The notes under the pieces: generated by a model
What the model saw: the letters and a program-made list of their open reading frames with translations, nothing else
The model's database searches: none
What the model was told of the DNA's origin: nothing
Assembly: GCF_003410055.1 (NCBI RefSeq)
Contig: NZ_QUZK01000032.1
Location: forward strand, 1 to 47,807
Origin: Wenzhouxiangella sediminis
GTDB taxonomy: Bacteria > Pseudomonadota > Gammaproteobacteria > Xanthomonadales > Wenzhouxiangellaceae
Reading direction: 5' to 3'
DNA: 47,807 nt
Program-made: the position numbers and the translations under genes
Shown here: one piece after another, positions 15,534 to 23,158 of the stretch
How positions within the stretch are numbered: the first letter of the stretch is position 1
Layout of the letters: each line of letters starts with the position of its first letter

Positions 15534-17798
15534 GTGAGCGCCGCCGACCCCGTGGCGACACCCGGCGGCGAGCGCCCCCAACGCTGGAGCCCGTGGATGG
15601 CGGGGCTCCTCATGCTCGCCGGTGTCGCGGGAACGCTGTTTCTCTACCGGGGCCTGCAATCGGCCGAGGACGCGTCACTGGCGCGCTATGTCGACAATCT
15701 GGCCGGCTACATCGAGGCCGACATGCTGGCCGATATGCGCGAGCAGATGAACGCGCACCGCCGCATGTCGGCACGCCTGGCTCACTACGGCCTCGCCGAT
15801 CGCGAGGGCTGGGAACTCAACGCCGAGCTGTTCCTCGATCACTACGACTACTACCGCACTCTGGCCGTACTCGGTCCCGACTTGACCGTGCGCTGGATTC
15901 GCAACCGGGATCTCGAGGTCGTCGGGCCGGGCGAGACCTTTCCGGTCGACGAGGATTTCCGGCCGGCCGTGTCGCGTGCCGGCGCCACCGGCGAGATGGT
16001 TGCCACCCGGCCGCGCTTCCTCCCCGACGGGAGACCGGGTATCAGCCTCGTCAGCCCGATCGGCACCGGCGATGAGCACGTCGGCTATTTGGCGACCACG
16101 ATGGACATTCCCGCCGCGATCGACGCGATGATTCCCGCCCTGTTCCGCGAATCGCTCGATCTTCACGCCGTCGCTCGCGGCCGAAATGTCTACCCTTTTC
16201 CGCCAGAGGCCGAGCCGGCCCGCTGGGACGCTGGCTTCACCGTCGACATGGACAACGACGAGGCCGGCTTCCTGTTCGAGTTTGCCGTCAGCGACGAGAT
16301 TCGCGAGCAGCTCAGCACGGCGATGCCCGAGGTGGTCCTGCTCAGCGGCATCCTGCTTTCACTCCTGTTGGCGGCGGTCGTCTATCTCGGACTCAATGCC
16401 AGCGGCCAGGCCCTGGTCATGTCGCGGGCCAATCGGCGCCTGGAAGAGGAAATCGGCGAACGCGAAGCGGCCGAGCGCGAGCTGGCATTTCTGGTCAATC
16501 ACGACGGCCTGACGGGTCTTCCCAACCGCTTCGGAATTTCCGAGTACCTGGCCGATCTCATCGAGCGTCACGGTGACCACGAGTCGCAACTGGCGGTGCT
16601 GTTCCTCGATCTCGATCAGTTCAAGGACATCAACGACTCCCTCGGGCACCAGCTCGGCGACCAGCTGCTGTGCGAAGTGCCGCGCCGGCTCGCCGGCGTG
16701 CTGCGCGACCGCGATTTCGTGGGTCGTCACGGCGGCGACGAATTCCTGATCGCGGTCGAGCGCGCCGACCGCGAGCAGGTCGAGCAGTTGGCGGCCAACA
16801 TCCTGCGCGCGCTCGACGGCGGCTTCGCGGTCGAGGATCATCGCCTGTTCATCTCCGGCAGTATCGGGATCGCCTACTATCCGGAATCCGGGCGCTCGGT
16901 CAGCGAATTGATCCAGAATGCCGACACGGCCCTGTTCAAGGCCAAGAACGCCGGGCGCAACCAGTTCGCCGTGTTCACCCGCGAGATGTTCGCCCAGGCG
17001 CAACACCGTCTGCACCTCAGCCGCGACATTCGCCACGCGCTGGAGGACGGCGACTTCCGCGTGGTCTATCAGCCCATCATCGACATCCGGGACCTTTCCA
17101 TGATCGGTGTCGAGGCGCTGCTTCGCTGGGAGCACAGCGACGGCTACGCGGTGCCGCCGCAGGAGTTCATTCGCGTCGCCGAGGAAACCGGCATCATCGG
17201 TCGTCTGGGGCAGTTCGCCCTCGATCGCGCGCTATCGGACATGGCCCACTGGAAATCCCTTTCCGCGGACTTGCCCTGGCTGGCGGTCAACGTCTCGGGG
17301 GCGCAGATTCACGAAGCCGGCTTCGCCGAACAGCTCAGCGTGCTTCTGCACCAGCACCGCATCGAACCCGAGCAACTGCACCTGGAGATCACCGAGGAAG
17401 TGCTGATCGAGAATCTGGCCCGCAACCGCCGCATGCTTCACAAGCTCGACGAGATCGGCATGCGTATCGTGGTCGACGATTTCGGCGTCGGCTATTCCTC
17501 GCTGAGCTATCTCAAGAATTTTCCGATTTCCGTGGTCAAGATCGACCGCGGCTTCGTGCGCGATATCGTGTCCGACCCCGAAGACCAGGCCATCACGCGC
17601 ACCATCTGCAGCCTGGCCGGCGACCTGGGCATGCAGACCGTCGCCGAGGGTGTCGAGACCGACGAACAGCTGGCCCTGCTGGCCAGCTACCGCTGCTCCT
17701 TTGCCCAGGGGTTCCTGTTCTCCCGCCCGGCCGAGGCCGACGACATTGCCGAGATGATCGCCGGCAGTCTGCCCTGGCGGGAGGAGTCGGCGGGCTAG
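15534..17798 (+). CDS. Membrane sensor with GGDEF and EAL domains (c-di-GMP turnover)
   Basis: A 754-residue two-helix membrane protein. TM1 is about residues 21-38, a periplasmic sensor of roughly 225 residues follows, and TM2 is about 267-290. A short coiled coil (RANRRLEEEIGEREAAERELAFL) leads into the GGDEF domain with an intact GGDEF at 400-404. The EAL domain has EAL at 527-529, VNVSG, LEITEEVL, VVDDFGVGYSSLSYL, KIDRGFV and QTVAEGVE. Both catalytic signatures look complete, so it may make and degrade c-di-GMP, or GGDEF may regulate EAL. The start is uncertain: I prefer the GTG at 15534, but an ATG at 15447 is in frame. The sensor domain family is not recognised with certainty. Confidence 0.9.
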   Translation: MSAADPVATPGGERPQRWSPWMAGLLMLAGVAGTLFLYRGLQSAEDASLARYVDNLAGYIEADMLADMREQMNAHRRMSARLAHYGLADREGWELNAELFLDHYDYYRTLAVLGPDLTVRWIRNRDLEVVGPGETFPVDEDFRPAVSRAGATGEMVATRPRFLPDGRPGISLVSPIGTGDEHVGYLATTMDIPAAIDAMIPALFRESLDLHAVARGRNVYPFPPEAEPARWDAGFTVDMDNDEAGFLFEFAVSDEIREQLSTAMPEVVLLSGILLSLLLAAVVYLGLNASGQALVMSRANRRLEEEIGEREAAERELAFLVNHDGLTGLPNRFGISEYLADLIERHGDHESQLAVLFLDLDQFKDINDSLGHQLGDQLLCEVPRRLAGVLRDRDFVGRHGGDEFLIAVERADREQVEQLAANILRALDGGFAVEDHRLFISGSIGIAYYPESGRSVSELIQNADTALFKAKNAGRNQFAVFTREMFAQAQHRLHLSRDIRHALEDGDFRVVYQPIIDIRDLSMIGVEALLRWEHSDGYAVPPQEFIRVAEETGIIGRLGQFALDRALSDMAHWKSLSADLPWLAVNVSGAQIHEAGFAEQLSVLLHQHRIEPEQLHLEITEEVLIENLARNRRMLHKLDEIGMRIVVDDFGVGYSSLSYLKNFPISVVKIDRGFVRDIVSDPEDQAITRTICSLAGDLGMQTVAEGVETDEQLALLASYRCSFAQGFLFSRPAEADDIAEMIAGSLPWREESAG

Positions 17799-17876
17799 CC
17801 CTGCCTGGCCTATGGGGAGAATTCGGTTACAATAAGCGGCTGTTTGCGCCACGCCATCGGCCATCGCGGCGCGGCT

Positions 17877-17882
17877 TACAAT
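17877..17882 (+). promoter_or_regulatory. Possible -10 of the tRNA-Arg gene
   Basis: TACAAT lies 10 bases before the first tRNA base, as expected for a stable-RNA promoter. A second TTACAAT copy occurs at 17827-17833. No strong -35 is seen at the right spacing for either. Confidence 0.35.
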
Positions 17883-17892
17883 CAGTTTCCCA

Positions 17893-17969
17893 GCGCCCGT
17901 AGCTCAGCTGGATAGAGCACTGCCCTCCGAAGGCAGGGGTCGCAGGTTCGAATCCTGCCGGGCGCGCCA
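17893..17969 (+). tRNA. tRNA-Arg (anticodon CCG)
   Basis: A complete 77-base tRNA with encoded CCA. The acceptor stem GCGCCCG pairs with CGGGCGC, followed by discriminator G and CCA at 17967-17969. The D arm is AGCTCAGCTGGATAGAGC. The anticodon stem CTGCC/GGCAG encloses CTCCGAA, giving anticodon CCG, which reads CGG. The T arm is GCAGGTTCGAATCCTGC. A hairpin terminator follows at once. Confidence 0.97.
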
Positions 17970-17981
17970 GTTTCTGAAGAA

Positions 17982-18008
17982 AGCCTCGTCACCCGACGGG
18001 GCTTTTTC
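17982..18008 (+). terminator. Intrinsic terminator after tRNA-Arg
   Basis: AGCCTCGTC pairs with GACGGGGCT (one G-U pair) around an ACCC loop and is followed by TTTTT. It begins 13 bases after the tRNA CCA. A near-copy of this terminator occurs about 217 bases downstream. Confidence 0.85.
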
Positions 18009-18075
18009 GTACCCATAGCCCAATTCAAACCTGCGACCCATCACGATCCAGGTTCGAAAATCGCGCGTCAGCGCG

Positions 18076-18138
18076 GTTTCGCTGGCGCGAAGTCGCCAGC
18101 CAAATTTCCTTGATGTTTCGCTGGCGCGAAGTCGCCAG
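18076..18138. repeat. Two direct copies of a 24-base hairpin-forming repeat
   Basis: The same 24 bases occur at 18076-18099 and 18115-18138, 39 bases apart, with no mismatch. Each contains the inverted pair CTGGCG/CGCCAG around CGAAGT, so each copy can form a short REP-like hairpin. They sit in the spacer between the intact tRNA-Arg and its duplicated 3' end. Confidence 0.8.
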
Positions 18139-18170
18139 GCCGAAGGCCAAGCCCGCGCAGCGGGCGCAGC

Positions 18171-18189
18171 AATCCTGCCGGGCGCGCCA
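18171..18189 (+). repeat. Duplicated 3' end of tRNA-Arg (att-like or tRNA remnant)
   Basis: Nineteen bases, AATCCTGCCGGGCGCGCCA, are identical to the last 19 bases of tRNA-Arg (17951-17969), exactly 220 bases away. Just upstream there is no anticodon or D arm, so this is not a second tRNA gene. A near-copy of the tRNA terminator follows, and the bases after each terminator also resemble each other (AACCTGCGACCCATCAC near 18028 and AACCCGCGACCCGTCAC near 18246). The whole end-terminator-flank block is therefore duplicated. Confidence 0.85.
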
Positions 18190-18197
18190 TCATCTCC

Positions 18198-18226
18198 AAA
18201 AGCCTCGTCCCGGGACGGGGCTTTTC
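18198..18226. terminator. Bidirectional hairpin terminator
   Basis: AAAAGCCTCGTCCC pairs with GGGACGGGGCTTTT almost perfectly. A-tract and T-tract flank the stem, so it can stop transcription from the tRNA side and, on the minus strand, from the serine hydrolase gene whose stop is at 18266. It is homologous to the terminator at 17982-18008. Confidence 0.75.
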
Positions 18227-18265
18227 GTTTCAAGAGTTCCATTCGAACCCGCGACCCGTCACCAC

Positions 18266-19441
18266 TCAGCTACAGGTCGAAGCGTTTTCCTTTGCGTCGA
18301 GAATCCGCTTGATCGTCTCGGCCAGCTCCGGTATCCACCGCAGCACCACCACCAGGTCGTTGCACTCGTCCACGTAGATGTAGTTGCCGCCGAAGCCGGC
18401 CGCCCAGTAAGCGTCTTCCGGCGCGGCGGGAATGCGCTCGCGGTCGGTGTTGAGCCACCACATGTAGCCGTAGTCGGGGCGGGCCTCGGTGGGTTCGCGA
18501 AGCCGTTCGAACCATTCGTCGGGAATCAGGCGACGGCCGTCCCAGACGCCGCGGTTGAGCATCAGCAGGCCGTAGCGCGCGTGGTCCTGGGTGCTTATGA
18601 ACAGCCCGCCGCCGAAGTGGCCGCCGCCCGAGACCGACTGGATGCGTCGGGCGTCGACAGTGACCCAGGAGTTCTCGTAGCCGTGCCAGCGCCAGGTGTT
18701 CGAGGCGCCGATGGGATCCATGATCGCTTCGCGCAGGACGACGGGAAGCGGTTCGCGAAACACCTGCAGCAGGCTGTAGGCCAGGAGATTGACGCGCACG
18801 TCGTTGTACTTGAAGTGAGTGCCCGGTGGGTGCAACTCCCGGTTGCGCCAATCTTCCGGGTCATCGCCAACGGGCCGGTCGGCCCAGTCGGGTGTGTCCC
18901 ACAGCGAGCCCGACCAGTCGGAGGTCTGCTGCAGCAGGTGGTGCCAGGTGATCTTCGCGTTGTGTTCCCCGTCGAACTTGCCGTCGGTGACGTACTTTGC
19001 GACCGGGTCGTGCAGGGACTCGATCAGGCCGCGTTCGACGGCGAGAGCCGCCAGCGTGGACAAGTAGCTCTTGACTACGCTGAAGGTCATGTCGACGCGG
19101 TTGACGTCGCCCCACCGGGCAACGATCCTGCCGCCCGAGAGGATCATGCCGCTGTCGCCGTCGCGGGGATGAGTCGGCCCGAGCACCCGATAGTCCGGTT
19201 CGCGCGGTGTGTAGGTGTCGAGCAGGACCTGATGCAGGTCCGCGGGATCCGTCACGGCACTCGAGCGGGCGAACCGTATGGCCGATTCGAGCGATTCCCG
19301 ATCGAACCCGGCCGCAGCCGGTGCGGCCGCCTGCCAGTCGTGAGGCCCGGGGAAATAGGGATCACCGAAAGCCGGTGCAGTTGCCAGGCCTGCAGCCAGG
19401 CAGAAGATCCAGGCGATGGATCGGGTCGGAAGAATCTGCAT
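18266..19441 (-). CDS. Exported serine hydrolase, beta-lactamase class C-like
   Basis: A 391-residue penicillin-binding-protein-like serine hydrolase. Residues 1-26 form a signal peptide (SIAWIFCLAAGLATAPAFG). The SxxK motif is FSVVK with Ser121 and Lys124. A YND tyrosine motif lies at 212-214 (HFKYNDVRVN). A glycine-rich C-terminal segment (WAAGFGGNYIYV) replaces the KTG box of true beta-lactamases, as in esterase or 6-aminohexanoate-dimer-hydrolase relatives. It is probably periplasmic or secreted. Its substrate, whether ester, amide or peptide, cannot be assigned, and nothing here indicates antibiotic resistance. Confidence 0.87.
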   Translation of the reverse strand: MQILPTRSIAWIFCLAAGLATAPAFGDPYFPGPHDWQAAAPAAAGFDRESLESAIRFARSSAVTDPADLHQVLLDTYTPREPDYRVLGPTHPRDGDSGMILSGGRIVARWGDVNRVDMTFSVVKSYLSTLAALAVERGLIESLHDPVAKYVTDGKFDGEHNAKITWHHLLQQTSDWSGSLWDTPDWADRPVGDDPEDWRNRELHPPGTHFKYNDVRVNLLAYSLLQVFREPLPVVLREAIMDPIGASNTWRWHGYENSWVTVDARRIQSVSGGGHFGGGLFISTQDHARYGLLMLNRGVWDGRRLIPDEWFERLREPTEARPDYGYMWWLNTDRERIPAAPEDAYWAAGFGGNYIYVDECNDLVVVLRWIPELAETIKRILDAKENASTCS

Positions 19442-19740
19442 TTCGAGTCGTATTCGAATGATCGCTGCCTCGGGAGCATATCACCAGGCATGCATAAATG
19501 ACCGACGTTGCCCGACTTGACTCTGCTGGGCGCAGCGACGAAGCTGTGCGCGCCGGACAAGCGTGACGGGAATCACGTTCGGACCCATCGGGGTCCGCTG
19601 CCCCTTCCTTTTGACCGGCGCATAGCTGTCAATCGCTCGCCGAGTCGCGTGGCGACGTCTACCGGGACGTTGCCGGAGGGAATCGTGCGCTCGGCCAATG
19701 TGCGTTGGCTGTCGCTTTCGTATTGAGGGAGAAATCCGGA
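19442..19740. other. Intergenic region between serine hydrolase and M36 protease
   Basis: About 300 bases between divergent genes. I see no gene. A GGGAG Shine-Dalgarno sequence lies just before the protease ATG. Candidate -35 boxes (TTGACT near 19515, TTGACC near 19608) lack convincing -10 partners. A short inverted repeat GTGACGGGAATCAC occurs near 19564. I looked for a c-di-GMP riboswitch and did not find its core. Confidence 0.4.
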
Positions 19741-22700
19741 ATGATATCGAGCTTTTCACGAACCGCACTGGTAGCGGTTCTCCTCGGTGCTTGTCTGGCC
19801 GCCAGCCTGGCGGTTGCAGGGGATGCACCGTCAAATCTGTCTCCGCGTCATGCCGCGGCCGTGGACACCGCCCTCCGGCACATCGAGCAAAGTCTCGATG
19901 CGATGGGCCTGGTCTCGACAGACACCGATGATCTGGTCGTCAGTGACGTTTACGCCAGTCGCCACAATCGGGTGGTTCACGTCTATTTTCAGCAACGGTT
20001 TCGGGGTATCGAGGTCTACAACGCCCTGATCAATGTGAACATCCTCCCGAGCGGCCAGGTCTTTCATTCCGGTAGCCGGGCAGAAGGTCGGCTGGAAGAA
20101 CGCAGGCTGGCTACGGATCCCGTGATCGACGCGTTGGCGGCGGTCAATCAGGCCGCTCATGCGGTCGGACTGACGGCGACCGAACCGGTCGTGCAGATCG
20201 AGCGTTCAATGGGTGCGGATCGCCACACCGTCTTTTCGAAGGCAGGCATCGCGCTCGAACCCATCGAGGCTCGGCTGGTTTACTTCGACGACGGCAAGAC
20301 CGGCTTGCGCCTTGCCTGGCAGGTGGACATCTACGAGCGTTCGGCACAGCACTACTGGGTCAGTTTCGTCGATGCGGAATCCGGCGATCTGCTCGAGCGC
20401 CGAGATTTCGTCGTACACGATCGTTGGGACGGCGCGCACGATCACCAGGGCGGCAAGGCCGTCTCTGGCGATACGGGCTCGGCACCGGCCCGCGCGGGTG
20501 ATCCCGCACCGCTGCCCCTGTCGGCGGCCGATGGCTCGCAATACCGGGTTTTCGAGATGCCCAAGGGGCATCCGGACGACGGTGCGAGAACGCTCGTCGG
20601 GGAGCCTGCTCACGAACCCGCCTCGCCTTACGGCTGGCACGACACCAATGGCGTCGACGGCCCCGAGTACACCATCACGCGCGGCAACAATGCGCACGCC
20701 TACCAGGACCGCGGCAATAACGACGCTTCGGTGGGTGATGAGCCCGACGGCGGCGCCAGCCTCAGCTTCGATTTCCCGCTGGATCTCGGCCAGGAGCCGG
20801 ACCAGTACATCGATGCGGCCGTGACCAACCTGTTCTACTGGAACAACCTGCATCACGACCTTATCTATGTGCGCGGCTTCGACGAAGCCGCCGGCAATTT
20901 CCAGGTGACCAACTACAGCGGCGACGGTGTCGGCGGCGATGCCGTGCGAGCCGAAGCCCAGGACGGTTCGGGTACCAACAACGCCAATTTCTACACGCCG
21001 CCCGACGGCAGCGCGCCGCGCATGCAGATGTATACCTGGGACACGACCACGCCGGGCCGCGACGGGGACCTGGATTCCGGTATCGTTCTGCACGAGTACG
21101 GACACGGCATATCGATTCGCCAGACGGGCGGGCCGAGCACTTCGTCCTGCCTGTCGGGTTCGGAGCAGGCCGGTGAAGGCTGGAGTGACTGGCAGACCCT
21201 CGTCTACACGGCCCAGGCCGGGCATGGCCGCACGACCAACCGCGGTGTGGGCACCTATGCGCTCGGCCAGCCGGTCGACGGCCCGGGCATTCGTGCCTAT
21301 CCCTACAACACGGACATGGGCGTCGATCCGCGCACCTATGCGGATACGCAGAGCGCCACGCCGCCCCACGGGGTGGGATCGATCTGGACGGCCATCCTGT
21401 GGGAGGTCTACTGGAACCTGGTGGACGAGTACGGCTTCAATCCCGACTTCTTCGCCGACTGGGACCAGGGCGGCAACCTCCTGGCCATGCAGCTGGTCAA
21501 CGACGGGTTGAAACTGCAGCCGTGCAACCCCGGTTTCGTCGATGCGCGTGATGCCATCCTGGCCGCCGACCAGGCCCTGACCGGCGGCGCCAACCAGTGC
21601 CTGCTCTGGGAGGGTTTCGCCAAGCGCGGGCTGGGTTTCAGCGCCTCGCAGGGCAGTTCCGGTTCCAACGGCGACAACGTCGAGGCATTCGACCTGCCCG
21701 CCGAATGCGAATTCGGCACGGCAACGCCTTCGGAGGCGATGGCATGCGCCGGTCAACCGGTCGATTTCACGATCGCGCTGGGCAGCGCATGGTCCGCGCC
21801 GGTCAGTCTTTCCGCCAGCGGCCATCCCGGAACCGCCGCATTCAGCCAGAACCCGGTCAGCGCTCCGGGTGATTCGATCCTGACGATCGACAACACCGGC
21901 GGTGAAGCCGCCGGCGCCTACAACATCACGGTCGACGGCACGGACGGCAGCGAGAACGAGCAGTTTCCGCTCGTCCTCGAGCTGTTCGAGCAGTCTCCCG
22001 GAGGCGCCGTTCCGGACGCCCCGGCGGACGGGGCAGGCAACGTGCCTTTCCAGCCGACCTTCAGCTGGGCGGCGGCGCCGGGTGCGGCCGGCTACCTGAT
22101 CGAGGTCGCTACCGATGCCGGATTCGTCAACACGGTCTATTCCGAAACGGTCGAAGGCACCGTCCACCAGACGTCTTCGGCGCTGGCGGCCGACACCACG
22201 CACTACTGGCGCGTCCAGGCTCTCAATCCCTGCGGATCGGCGGCCGCGTCACCGACCTACAGTTTCACGACGGCGAGTTCCTCGCTGATCTGCGGCGGTT
22301 CCGTGGACTTCGAATCGGGCATCCCCGGCGACTGGACCGTCACCGACGATTCGCCGAGCGGCGACGGGATTGTCTGGGTCACGAGCGAGGATGTCGAGTG
22401 CGACACCGGGAACAACACCAGCGGTTCGGGTACGGCCGCCTGTGCCGACAGTGACTACGCGGGTTCGGGGTCGCCGGCCTACGACACCTCGCTGGTCACC
22501 CCGCCGATCGACCTGTCGGGAGTGACTTCGGCGGAACTCACCGCCAGCGTGTTCTTCCGCTACTACGACGTCTCCCAGATGAGCATCGAGATATGGAACG
22601 GCTCCGGCTGGGATGTAGCCTGGTCGGCCGATGCCGACGCAACGGCCGACGTCACTCTCGATCTCGATACCTATACCGGCTCGGATGCCGTGCAGGTTCG

Positions 22701-23046
22701 TTTCCGCTATTCCGGCGACGGCTGGGACTGGTACTCCCAGGTCGACGATGTGGCGATCAACTGCGCGGGCGTGATCTCGCACACGGTAAGCGCTTCGGTC
22801 GGCTCCGGTCAGGGCAGCATCTCGCCGTCCGGTGCACAGGCGGTCGATCACGGCAACAGCCTGCAGTTCACGCTGGAGGCCGATCCGGGCCATGGCGTCG
22901 ACTCGGTCGGCGGCACCTGCGGGGGCAGCTTGTCGGGTCAGATCTTCACGACCGACCCGGTCGAGGGGGACTGCTCGGTCGAGGCCTTCTTCGACGTCAT
23001 CGTCGACGAGCTTTTCGAAGACCAGTTCGAGCCGCAGCAGCCCTGA
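19741..23046 (+). CDS. Secreted M36 (fungalysin-type) metalloprotease with C-terminal beta domains
   Basis: A 1101-residue exported protease. After a signal peptide (TALVAVLLGACLAASLAVAG) comes an FTP-type propeptide (VSDVYASRHNRVVHVYFQQRFRGIEVYNA). The catalytic domain follows with FYWNNLHHDLIYVRGFDEAAGNFQ. Zinc ligands are HEYGH at 451-455 and Glu479 in GEGWSDW. It ends near residue 660, and then come a fibronectin-III-like segment (TFSWAAAPGAAGYLIEVATD) and a jelly-roll-like domain (FESGIPGDWTVTDD). A final beta repeat precedes the tail DELFEDQFEPQQP. This tail resembles the FRDRFEP end of the SpoIID-like protein. M36 enzymes degrade extracellular proteins, so a nutritional role is likely. 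The ATG at 19741 has GGGAG upstream. Confidence 0.93.
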   Translation: MISSFSRTALVAVLLGACLAASLAVAGDAPSNLSPRHAAAVDTALRHIEQSLDAMGLVSTDTDDLVVSDVYASRHNRVVHVYFQQRFRGIEVYNALINVNILPSGQVFHSGSRAEGRLEERRLATDPVIDALAAVNQAAHAVGLTATEPVVQIERSMGADRHTVFSKAGIALEPIEARLVYFDDGKTGLRLAWQVDIYERSAQHYWVSFVDAESGDLLERRDFVVHDRWDGAHDHQGGKAVSGDTGSAPARAGDPAPLPLSAADGSQYRVFEMPKGHPDDGARTLVGEPAHEPASPYGWHDTNGVDGPEYTITRGNNAHAYQDRGNNDASVGDEPDGGASLSFDFPLDLGQEPDQYIDAAVTNLFYWNNLHHDLIYVRGFDEAAGNFQVTNYSGDGVGGDAVRAEAQDGSGTNNANFYTPPDGSAPRMQMYTWDTTTPGRDGDLDSGIVLHEYGHGISIRQTGGPSTSSCLSGSEQAGEGWSDWQTLVYTAQAGHGRTTNRGVGTYALGQPVDGPGIRAYPYNTDMGVDPRTYADTQSATPPHGVGSIWTAILWEVYWNLVDEYGFNPDFFADWDQGGNLLAMQLVNDGLKLQPCNPGFVDARDAILAADQALTGGANQCLLWEGFAKRGLGFSASQGSSGSNGDNVEAFDLPAECEFGTATPSEAMACAGQPVDFTIALGSAWSAPVSLSASGHPGTAAFSQNPVSAPGDSILTIDNTGGEAAGAYNITVDGTDGSENEQFPLVLELFEQSPGGAVPDAPADGAGNVPFQPTFSWAAAPGAAGYLIEVATDAGFVNTVYSETVEGTVHQTSSALAADTTHYWRVQALNPCGSAAASPTYSFTTASSSLICGGSVDFESGIPGDWTVTDDSPSGDGIVWVTSEDVECDTGNNTSGSGTAACADSDYAGSGSPAYDTSLVTPPIDLSGVTSAELTASVFFRYYDVSQMSIEIWNGSGWDVAWSADADATADVTLDLDTYTGSDAVQVRFRYSGDGWDWYSQVDDVAINCAGVISHTVSASVGSGQGSISPSGAQAVDHGNSLQFTLEADPGHGVDSVGGTCGGSLSGQIFTTDPVEGDCSVEAFFDVIVDELFEDQFEPQQP

Positions 23047-23064
23047 GCGCGGGACCCTTTGAAG

Positions 23065-23084
23065 CCGGCCCCTCCGGGGGCCGG
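23065..23084 (+). terminator. GC hairpin after the M36 protease gene
   Basis: CCGGCCCC pairs with GGGGCCGG around a short loop, 16 bases after the protease stop codon. No T tract follows, so termination is uncertain. Confidence 0.35.
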
Positions 23085-23124
23085 TCATCGAAGCCATCCC
23101 GGTCTGCTGCACAGCAATCGTGGC

Positions 23125-23152
23125 TTGTCGGCGCAAGCCTGCCGACTATACT
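23125..23152 (+). promoter_or_regulatory. Promoter of the TPR-GGDEF-queC operon, adjacent to the start codon
   Basis: TTGTCG (23125-23130), a 16-base spacer and TATACT (23147-23152). Only GACGCC separates the -10 from the ATG at 23159, so the transcript should begin at or within a base or two of the start codon. No Shine-Dalgarno sequence is possible in that arrangement. Confidence 0.65.
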
Positions 23153-23158
23153 GACGCC

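Noticed and set aside
18150-18190. Second tRNA-Arg gene
   Set aside because: Only the last 19 bases match the tRNA; there is no acceptor 5' strand, D arm or anticodon arm.
19442-19740. c-di-GMP (GEMM) riboswitch ahead of the M36 protease
   Set aside because: No GEMM core (paired hairpins with conserved A/G bases and a GNRA tetraloop contact) could be found; only a short inverted repeat is present.
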